Shown here piece by piece: positions 7,225 through 14,314 of a DNA stretch of 64,000 nucleotides (position 1 is the stretch's first letter; every line of letters begins with the position of its first letter). This DNA comes from Streptomyces sp. ATexAB-D23 (lineage in GTDB: Bacteria; Actinomycetota; Actinomycetes; Streptomycetales; Streptomycetaceae). The position numbers and the translations under genes are program-made. Location of the stretch: the NCBI RefSeq assembly GCF_000373645.1, contig NZ_KB892024.1, forward strand, positions 1 to 64,000, given 5' to 3'. The notes under the pieces were generated by a model that saw only the letters and a program-made list of their open reading frames with translations, was not told where the DNA came from and made no database searches.

Positions 7225-9342
7225 TCACCCGCCCCCGTTGAGCCGACGCGCATCGGCGGGGCTAGTGGTCTCGAACAGGGCCAGGGCCCGCACGAGGGAC
7301 TGCTCCGCGAGCGTCTCGTCACCTTGCTCCGCCGCGCTCTCGCCCAGCATCTCCAGGGTGCGCGCCTGCCAGAAGGCGGCTCCGGACGCAGTGAAGACCG
7401 CCAGCGCCTCGTTCAGCCTCGCCATTCCCTCCGCGTACGCCCCCGCCCGGACACCGGCCCGCCCCAGGAAGGCGAGGGCGCGCGCGGCATCGTGAGGGTC
7501 GTTCACCGCCACCAGCGCGGCATGGGCCCGGGAGAAGCAGTCGACCGCCTCTTCCGGAGCGCCCGTCGCAAGGATGATCTCGCCGAGGGTGGTGCGGGCG
7601 AGGGCCGCGCCGCGCGGGTAACCGCAGCCCTCCCAGACGGAGATCGCCCGGTACAGGTGAGCCACGGCTTCGGCGGGCCGCCCGGCCTCGCGATGACAGG
7701 CGCCGAGTCCCAGCAGCGCCTGGCCCTCGTCCCGTGTGTCACCGGCTTCGCGTGCGGCCTGAAGGGACTCCCGGTACCAGGCGGTGGCCTTCTCCGTGTG
7801 GCCGGCGGCGCCCAGGCCGATGGCACCGGAATTGAGCATCTGACGCTCGGCCGCCCTGTTCCCCGCCCGCCGGGCAGATTCCAGGCCGATTTCATGCGAT
7901 TCGATCCAGTCCGCGTAGTGGCGCAACCGCAGGAAGAGCGGCCACAGCGCGTCCACAAGCATCCAAACCGTGTTGTGCCAGCCATTGCGCGCTGCCAGTC
8001 TGACGGCATCCAGCAGCTGCGTCCGATGGGAGTCGAGCCAGCTGAGCGCGCCCACGCTCCCGGTGAACGGCAATGGGAGCTCCGGCGGGTAAACGTAGGC
8101 CCTGGGCAGCGTGAACTGCACCGGCGTAAGGAGCTCCTGGGCCGCCGTCGCGGTGTGCAGGCACCAGTCGCAGAAACGTCGCAGCGCCTCTTCACGGGCG
8201 GCGCCCGCGTCGTCCTCCATGGCTCGGTCGTGGGCGTGGATCCGTAAGAGATCGTGGAAGCGGCAGCTCTCCGGGCCGACATCCTCGACGAGGTTGGCCT
8301 CGACCAGCTCGTCCAGCCGGCGCTCCGCCCATTCCAGTGACTCGCCGCTGGAGGCCGCGGCGATCATGGCGTCGAAGGTAAGCACGGGGAGCAGACCGAG
8401 CGTCCTGTACAGACGCGCAGCCCCTCCGCTAAGCACCGCGTACGACGCGTCCAGGGCCTTGCGCACCGATGTCTCTCCCTCTACTTCGAGCGCAGCCAGC
8501 CGACCGCCGCTCGCGTCCCTGTCAAGGGCATCGGCAAGCGCCCCGACCGACTGCCTCGGCCGCGTCGCGAGCCGGGCGGACGCCAGACAGACCGCGAGCG
8601 GGAGACCCGCGCAGAGGGCCACCAGGCGCTGGACGGAGGAGAGTTCCCCTGCGACCCGCTCCGCGCCGATCCCGCGAGTGAGCAGTTCGACACCGGCGGC
8701 CGGACCGAGCGTGTCGAGCTGATGAAAGCCCGCTCCCTGCATGCGCAGGCCAGTCAGCCTGCGACGGCTGGTGACGACGACAAGGCCGCCCGGCCCGCCG
8801 AGCAGCAGCGGCCGGACCTGGGCGGCCGTGAACGAGTTGTCCAGCATGACCGCGATCCGCCGGTCGGCAGTGAGGGAGCGCCACAGGGAGGCCAGCTCCA
8901 CCGCGTCCGTAGACGGCGCCCCGGCACCCAGCGCCCGGAGGAACTGTCCCAGGACCTCCGCGGGCCCCACCGGATCGCCCTCCGAGTGCCCGCGCAGATC
9001 CGCGTAGAGCTGCCCGTCGGGGAAGTCGGAGTTCAGGGAACACAGCCATTTGGACACCAGGGTCGTCTTGCCGATCCCGGCCGGTCCACTGACGACAATC
9101 AGACGTGATCCAAGGCTGCGTAGATCATTTAGCGATGCGAGATCGCGTTCCCGATCGGTGAAGTTTGCGGGAACGGGCAGGAGTTGGCGCGGCGGAGCCG
9201 CCCTCGGTGCTGGTGCCGCCGCTGGGTGGACATGAATGCCGCCATGTACCTCACGTGCCTGGACAGTGGGACCGTACAGTCTCGCCTCGCCACTGACCTC
9301 ATTCCCATGAGGCCCTCGCGAGATCGCACTCGAATCAGTCAT
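7225..9342 (-). CDS. NB-ARC/TPR STAND NTPase with N-terminal VQAR motif
   Basis: 705 residues. The motif GPTVQAREVHGGIHVH sits within residues 24-39 and matches the equivalent motif of the STAND protein at 1800-3974. A Pro/Ala linker follows. The NB-ARC domain has Walker A GPAGIGKT at 86-93, Walker B RIAVMLDN and the GLPLAV motif. TPR-type repeats of about 34 residues follow (e.g. GQALLGLGACHREAGRPAEAVAHLYRA, a classic TPR). There is no DNA-binding or effector domain. It converges on the TagF-like/partner gene pair and is divergent from the SARP regulator at 9523. The repetition of this arrangement argues for a functional module. Ligand and output are not deducible from sequence. Confidence 0.85.
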   Translation of the reverse strand: MTDSSAISRGPHGNEVSGEARLYGPTVQAREVHGGIHVHPAAAPAPRAAPPRQLLPVPANFTDRERDLASLNDLRSLGSRLIVVSGPAGIGKTTLVSKWLCSLNSDFPDGQLYADLRGHSEGDPVGPAEVLGQFLRALGAGAPSTDAVELASLWRSLTADRRIAVMLDNSFTAAQVRPLLLGGPGGLVVVTSRRRLTGLRMQGAGFHQLDTLGPAAGVELLTRGIGAERVAGELSSVQRLVALCAGLPLAVCLASARLATRPRQSVGALADALDRDASGGRLAALEVEGETSVRKALDASYAVLSGGAARLYRTLGLLPVLTFDAMIAAASSGESLEWAERRLDELVEANLVEDVGPESCRFHDLLRIHAHDRAMEDDAGAAREEALRRFCDWCLHTATAAQELLTPVQFTLPRAYVYPPELPLPFTGSVGALSWLDSHRTQLLDAVRLAARNGWHNTVWMLVDALWPLFLRLRHYADWIESHEIGLESARRAGNRAAERQMLNSGAIGLGAAGHTEKATAWYRESLQAAREAGDTRDEGQALLGLGACHREAGRPAEAVAHLYRAISVWEGCGYPRGAALARTTLGEIILATGAPEEAVDCFSRAHAALVAVNDPHDAARALAFLGRAGVRAGAYAEGMARLNEALAVFTASGAAFWQARTLEMLGESAAEQGDETLAEQSLVRALALFETTSPADARRLNGGG

Positions 9343-9522
9343 CTATCCGTCCCCCGGAGATCGATCGCCAATTGTCCGAACTCTTTCGCGTTATACCCCG
9401 GTACGACTCGGAATGACCATCAGGGACAAGTTGGTTCGGGCCAAGTAGAGCCGGGACGTATGGCGAAATACCTGATGCGATGTCATGCTCGTGAACCATC
9501 CGACGGACCAGCGGGGGCGCTG

Positions 9523-12500
9523 GTGGAATTCCAGATTCTGGGACCGGTGGGGCTGCGGCTGGACGGGCACTGGCTGACGCTCGGATCAGACAAGGAGCGG
9601 GTGTTATTGGCCGCGCTCGCTCTTGATGTGGGCCGTCCGGTCGCGATCGGCGAGCTCACAGAACGTCTGTGGGACGGCGACCCACCCGCGCGTGCTCGCG
9701 AGAACGCGCACACCTACGTCTCACGCCTCCGCCGACGCCTGCGGACGGCCGGGACGGGGCCGGACGCCCCCGCCATCGTGGGACAGGCACACACCTACAC
9801 CCTCCAAACGCCTCGTGAATCCGTGGACCGGCAGCGCTTCCAGCGCCTTGTCGACGCCGCATCCGCCAGCGATAGTGACACCCTCGTGGTGGAGTTGCTG
9901 ACCCGGGCCGAAGAGTTGTGGCAGGGCGACCCACTGGCGGGACTCCCTGGACTCTGGGCAGCGACCGTACGGCGCACACTCGCGGAGTCGCGGCTGAGCG
10001 CCTGCACCTCACGCGTCGCAGCCGGCCTGCGGCTGGGCCGCTTCGCCGAACACATCGGCGAGCTCGCCGCGCTGGCCGAGCGGCATCCCGGCGACGAGAC
10101 CCTGCTCGGACAATTGATGATCGCCTATTACGGCAGTGGCAGATACGGTGACGCGCTCCGGGTCCACCAGCGGGCCCGGCAGTCACTGATGGCGGAGTAC
10201 GGAGCGCTTCCGGGCGCCGAGTTGAACATGATCCACGAAGGCGTACTTGCCCGCCTGCCGGCACAGGAACTGGCGCACGGTGGCGGTACGAGGCGACCGG
10301 CCATTCCCCTGACCGCGCCTGCCAACGCAGCACCCGCGCTCCCGCAGGAGCCACCCGCCCCCGCTGCCGAGGTGCCGCCCGAGGCTCCGCCGCGCCGCAA
10401 TCTGCCCCAGCAGCCGACACTCGTGGGGCGGCGATCGGAACTGCGGGCCCTGACCTCGTTGATCGCGGAGCAGAGCACACCCGGCGGGTCGGTCGTCACC
10501 GTGGAGGCGGTGAGCGGCATGGCAGGCGTTGGCAAGACGGCCCTGGCCGTCGCAACAGCCCACCTGCTCGCCGACAGATACCCGGACGGTCAGCTGTACA
10601 TAGATTTGCATGGGCATTCACCCGCGCAGACACCACTTTCCGCGAGGGCCGCGCTGGCAACGCTGCTGAGGCTCCTCGGTGCGCCGGCCTTCTCCATTCC
10701 GGCGGAACTGGAGGGGCGCACTGCCCTGTGGCGGACCATGCTGGCCGAGCGTCGCGTGGTCATAGTCCTCGACGATGCGACCGGGCCCGAGCAGGTCGGC
10801 CCCCTGCTGCCCAGCGGGTCACCATCCCTCACGATCATTGCGAGCCGGCGGCATCTGACCGGGATCCCCCAGGCGCTGTCGGTCCCCCTAGACGTGCTGC
10901 CGGAGGAGGACGCCATCACCCTCTTCCGCGGCTTCGCTGGAGAGGAACGCACCCGTGACACAGCTCAGACCGCTCGGATCGTGCAGCTCTGCGGGTACCT
11001 CCCGCTCGCGATCGAACTGGTGGCGCATCGCTTCCGGGCCCGTACATCCTGGACGATGGGCATCCTCACCGAGCGCCTGGCCCGAGACCCCCGCCGATTG
11101 GCGGAGATTCACAGCGCCGATCAAGAACAGGAAATGGCACGGGCATTCGCCCTTTCCTACAGGACCCTCACCGCACAACAACGCCTTGCGTTTCGCCGCC
11201 TCGGACTGCACCCCGGACCCGAGTTCGCCGCCGAAGCGGCGGCCGCGCTGCTGGGTCAGCCACTTCGGATCACGGAGCGGTTACTCGAAGGCCTACTTGC
11301 ATGCTCTCTACTCAGAGAGCCCGTACCGGACCGCTATCGCTACCACGACCTGCTGCGGGAATACGCGTACGACCTGTCCCTCGCGGAGGACAGCGAGCAG
11401 GAACGCCGTGAGGCCGTGGAACGTCTGGCTGATTTCTACGCCACGACGGCCGCTCTCGCGGATCGGGTTGCCTATCCGCGGCGCATGCGGCCGGCCGCGG
11501 CGGCGTCGCACCCGCAGACACCTGCGACGCCCTTCCCAGGCTCATTGGCCGCACGGGCTTGGCTCGCCTCCGAACGTGGCAACTTGCTGGCTTTGGAAGA
11601 CCACGTCCGCCAGAACGGCAACAGCGAGTCGGCTGCCGAACTCGCCTGCGCCATAGCGGGTTTCCTGCAGTCTGAGTGTCACTGGCAGGACGCCAAGAGA
11701 CTTCTGCGGCATGCTGTCGCCCACTGGGACCGGACGAACGACAACGTGCCCGCGCTCTGCCGGGCCCTGATCGACCTCTGCGCGGCGGACGCAAGCATCG
11801 GGGACTACTCGGAGGGCGCAGCGGCCGGGCAGCGCGCACTCGAACTCGCGAGCACACTGGGCGACGGACCCGCCGAGGCCGAGGCGTTACGCGTTCTCGG
11901 CACGCTCAACTGGCATCTCGGCGAGAACCGCAAGGCTCTCGTCCTACTCCAGAAGAGTTTCGCCATAAAGTCACTTTCAGGCGATATCTGGGACAAAGCG
12001 CGCAGCCGTAACAACATTGCGGTCACCATGCTTTTTCTGGGGGAACGCGGGCGGGCGCTCAGGCATTTTCGCAGCGCACTGGACGGATTCCGAGCCGCGT
12101 CGGACAAGACCGCCTCAGCCCAGACTCTCAACAATATCGGAGAGTTACAGATGCAGGCGGGAGATATAGCGTCCGCCCGCCGCTCCTTCGAGGAATCCCT
12201 GTCATTTCTCGACGTCGACGGAAACCGTTACGACCGTGCGACCGTGCGCAGGAATTTAGCCGAATCCCTCACCGAGTCGGGGGAGGCCGCAGCGGCTCTT
12301 CCCATGTTCAGTGCCACGCTCGCGGAGTTCCGCTCCCTCGGCGACCGCAAGAGCGAAGCCGAGACCCTGATCGGGATCGGCGAGGCGTACTGGCGACTGG
12401 GGAGCGTCGAGGAATCCGGCCGTCAACTCCTCGAAGCGCTGAGGATCGCCCGGGACATAGGGACAGCCCACCACGAGGTCCAGGCGCTGCGCCGGCTGGG

Positions 12501-12798
12501 ACGCGCGGACTTCGCCGGCGGACGCCTGGCTGTCGCGACGGACCGGCTGCGAGCAGCGGTGACCGTCGCCGCCCACACGGACGATGTCGAGGAGGAGATC
12601 GCCTCGCGGACCCTCCTGGCGGAGGTACTGCTCGCCGCACGCCATGCTGATGACGCGCACATGACATTGCGTCGCGCATTCGAGCTGATACAGCATCGAG
12701 ACCATTCCGATGCACTTCGAATCGCTCGGCGCCTCACTGAAATCGAACAAATATATGACGACGAGCTGAATACCCGCCTCTCTCGGCGCGACGAATAG
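9523..12798 (+). CDS. AfsR-like SARP-NB-ARC-TPR transcriptional regulator
   Basis: 1091 residues from GTG 9523. The open frame extends further upstream (ATGs at 9460 and 9475). Those codons have poor GC at third positions, however, and the family normally begins V/M-E-F-x-I-L-G-P, as it does from 9523. Order: OmpR-like winged helix (residues ~1-90), bacterial transcriptional activation domain (~95-250), Ala/Pro linker, NB-ARC with GMAGVGKT near 332, then TPRs from about 700. SARPs of this size, such as AfsR, activate secondary-metabolism promoters, and ATP hydrolysis and the repeats gate them. Here no biosynthetic cluster is adjacent. The next gene downstream encodes a tiny secreted peptide, which suggests a possible ligand. 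The 180-bp divergent gap with the STAND gene holds both promoters. Confidence 0.85.
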   Translation: MEFQILGPVGLRLDGHWLTLGSDKERVLLAALALDVGRPVAIGELTERLWDGDPPARARENAHTYVSRLRRRLRTAGTGPDAPAIVGQAHTYTLQTPRESVDRQRFQRLVDAASASDSDTLVVELLTRAEELWQGDPLAGLPGLWAATVRRTLAESRLSACTSRVAAGLRLGRFAEHIGELAALAERHPGDETLLGQLMIAYYGSGRYGDALRVHQRARQSLMAEYGALPGAELNMIHEGVLARLPAQELAHGGGTRRPAIPLTAPANAAPALPQEPPAPAAEVPPEAPPRRNLPQQPTLVGRRSELRALTSLIAEQSTPGGSVVTVEAVSGMAGVGKTALAVATAHLLADRYPDGQLYIDLHGHSPAQTPLSARAALATLLRLLGAPAFSIPAELEGRTALWRTMLAERRVVIVLDDATGPEQVGPLLPSGSPSLTIIASRRHLTGIPQALSVPLDVLPEEDAITLFRGFAGEERTRDTAQTARIVQLCGYLPLAIELVAHRFRARTSWTMGILTERLARDPRRLAEIHSADQEQEMARAFALSYRTLTAQQRLAFRRLGLHPGPEFAAEAAAALLGQPLRITERLLEGLLACSLLREPVPDRYRYHDLLREYAYDLSLAEDSEQERREAVERLADFYATTAALADRVAYPRRMRPAAAASHPQTPATPFPGSLAARAWLASERGNLLALEDHVRQNGNSESAAELACAIAGFLQSECHWQDAKRLLRHAVAHWDRTNDNVPALCRALIDLCAADASIGDYSEGAAAGQRALELASTLGDGPAEAEALRVLGTLNWHLGENRKALVLLQKSFAIKSLSGDIWDKARSRNNIAVTMLFLGERGRALRHFRSALDGFRAASDKTASAQTLNNIGELQMQAGDIASARRSFEESLSFLDVDGNRYDRATVRRNLAESLTESGEAAAALPMFSATLAEFRSLGDRKSEAETLIGIGEAYWRLGSVEESGRQLLEALRIARDIGTAHHEVQALRRLGRADFAGGRLAVATDRLRAAVTVAAHTDDVEEEIASRTLLAEVLLAARHADDAHMTLRRAFELIQHRDHSDALRIARRLTEIEQIYDDELNTRLSRRDE

Positions 12799-12893
12799 CG
12801 GCATATCCAGAAGGCATATTCACTGGACTGCGCCAGTTGTATTTTCTGATAGCCTTCCGGCTCCTCAACCATGATCACGGAAGGAATCTGCAC

Positions 12894-13016
12894 GTGCGCA
12901 ACAGGCTCGCGGCCGCCGCCATCCTTTGCTTGACCGTCTTGGCAACAGGGGCGATGGCAGGTGCCGCAGCGGCATCTCCGATAGGGGATCCGAAGAACGG
13001 CTGCATCATGATATGA
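12894..13016 (+). CDS. 40-residue secreted peptide precursor (candidate signal peptide gene)
   Basis: GTG 12894 behind GGAAGGA at 12879-12885 (8-base spacing) and TGA at 13014-13016. The product has an N-terminal charge pair (RNR), a hydrophobic core (LAAAAILCLTVLATGAMAG) and an A-x-A-type cleavage region near AGAAAAS. This is a typical Sec signal peptide. It would leave a mature tail of about 13 residues, SPIGDPKNGCIMI, with one Cys four residues from the C terminus. It starts 95 bases after the SARP-NB-ARC-TPR gene on the same strand, the position AfsS occupies after AfsR, but it does not resemble AfsS. Third-position GC is fairly high. A pheromone sensed by the TPR regulator is an inference; it could also be a spurious short frame. 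Confidence 0.55.
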   Translation: MRNRLAAAAILCLTVLATGAMAGAAAASPIGDPKNGCIMI

Positions 13017-13083
13017 AGCGGCACTTCCATTCAGGCGTGACGCAGTGGCCGGATGTCGGCGGGGCGTACGGAAAGATTGGTGA

Positions 13084-14091
13084 ATGAGCCGACCCGTGAC
13101 ATCTGAAGACTCCGTGCCACTGCCTGCCATGGATGGCGGTGAACAGCCATCAGTAAAGGCCCTCGACGCCGGCAATCGCGCCGTTGCCGTCGAGGGCCCC
13201 GCCGTCCTCACCGAGCCCCATTCCGGTGCCTTCGCCACCTCCTGGCTCTCCGAAGGCCCCAAGCTCGTCGTCCCCGTCCCCGCCGGCACCCACGTGGACC
13301 GCGCGCTCGTCCGGCGTACGGCTGACGGCTGCCGGGCGGGAGGCGTGGGGGAGGTGCTGGTGATGACGGCGGAGGGACCGGGGGCCTCCGGCCGGCCCTG
13401 GCGGCAATTGGCATCGGCCATTACCGCATCCGGCGGCACCCCACCCGGCCTCACTCCATCCCGCCTCGCTCCATCCCGCCTCACCCCATCCCGCCTCATC
13501 CCATCCCGCCTCACCGCACCGATCACCACAGCATCAATCACCACAGCATCGGACCTGGTCGGAAGCGCCGCCGGCGTGCTTCTCGTGGCCTCGGATCTCC
13601 AGGGCGCGGTCCTGTTCGACCGGCCCGGCTACGCACTGGTGGCGGGCACCACGCCGTTCCTCAGGGGGGCTGTCCCGGAAGGTGTTGACGGGGGGCGGGC
13701 CCGCTTCGCGCGCTATGCGCGGGCCGTGGCCGATCGGTGGCCGGAGTTGCAGTCGGTCGCACGTGACTTCGCGCCCCGCCACATCGCGTGGGCGCACGCA
13801 CGGGACGTTCCCGACGGGACCGCCACGTCCCAGCAGGTCTGCCTCGTAAGGGACTTCACGGCCGGGGCCATCGGCGGCGCGGACTTCGCTCGCGGCTGGC
13901 TGAACGCCCGCCGCGCGGCCCAGGAGAGCGGGGAAAGGCTCCGCGAACCGCTCCTCAGCGCGTTCCAGCAGGTCTTCCTCCTGCTGGAGGACTACTCCAT
14001 CGACCCCGCGCTCAAGGACCCCACCGACCTCTCGGACGAACAACTGCGCGACGCCGTACGGAAGTCCATGGCGCGCTCCGAGAACTCCTGA
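13084..14091 (+). CDS. colicin-D-immunity-like protein with PSRLT repeat
   Basis: 335 residues. The C-terminal ~75 residues (from DFTAGAIGGADFARGWL to LSDEQLRDAVRK) follow the pattern of the colicin D immunity family: a short helix, a D/E-F-x-x-x-W/L segment, and a terminal LSDEQLR helix. The N-terminal ~240 residues are not recognised. Residues ~120-145 are a tandem PSRLT/PSRLA repeat made by a 15-bp DNA repeat (about 13451-13519). That array keeps the frame. The gene precedes the Rhs toxin gene by 224 bp on the same strand, so it could be an accessory or orphan immunity gene. The closer candidate immunity gene lies downstream of the toxin. The start at 13084 has only a weak ribosome site. 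Confidence 0.6.
   Translation: MSRPVTSEDSVPLPAMDGGEQPSVKALDAGNRAVAVEGPAVLTEPHSGAFATSWLSEGPKLVVPVPAGTHVDRALVRRTADGCRAGGVGEVLVMTAEGPGASGRPWRQLASAITASGGTPPGLTPSRLAPSRLTPSRLIPSRLTAPITTASITTASDLVGSAAGVLLVASDLQGAVLFDRPGYALVAGTTPFLRGAVPEGVDGGRARFARYARAVADRWPELQSVARDFAPRHIAWAHARDVPDGTATSQQVCLVRDFTAGAIGGADFARGWLNARRAAQESGERLREPLLSAFQQVFLLLEDYSIDPALKDPTDLSDEQLRDAVRKSMARSENS
13451..13519 (+). repeat. 15-bp in-frame tandem repeat
   Basis: Four to five imperfect copies of CATCCCGCCTCACCC-type 15-mers encode the P-S-R-L-T/A/I repeats within the colicin-immunity-like gene. The unit length keeps the reading frame, so copy-number change would lengthen or shorten the linker without breaking the gene. Confidence 0.8.
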
Positions 14092-14093
14092 AG

Positions 14094-14224
14094 CCCGATC
14101 GCCCGACCGCCCGACCACCCGATCGCCCGACCACCCGACCAGCCGGCCCCCGAAGCCCTGACGCACCGACCCACCTCACCACCGACGCACCGACGCACCG
14201 ACCCACCGACCCACCGACCCACCG
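14094..14224. repeat. two 8-bp tandem arrays after a stop codon
   Basis: Six units of CCCGACCA/CCCGATCG type (14094-14141) start two bases after the stop of the preceding gene. Eight units of ACCGACGC/ACCGACCC type run from 14161 to 14224. Together they fill most of the 223-bp gap before the Rhs gene. No hairpin terminator or promoter can be made out within them. Confidence 0.85.
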
Positions 14225-14314
14225 CACTACTCCAAGGCGCCAACCCCTCGAAGATGACATCCTGTTCGCACACGCACTCAGTGAACACTGTTGCGCACGG
14301 GGGGATTTCGCGCT

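Noticed and set aside
9460..9522. Upstream ATG starts (9460, 9475) for the SARP regulator
   Set aside because: Codons 9460-9522 have A/T-rich third positions unlike the gene, and the family N terminus aligns from GTG 9523.
12894..13016. AfsS homologue after the AfsR-like gene
   Set aside because: The product has a Sec signal peptide and lacks the repeats of AfsS; only the position is similar.
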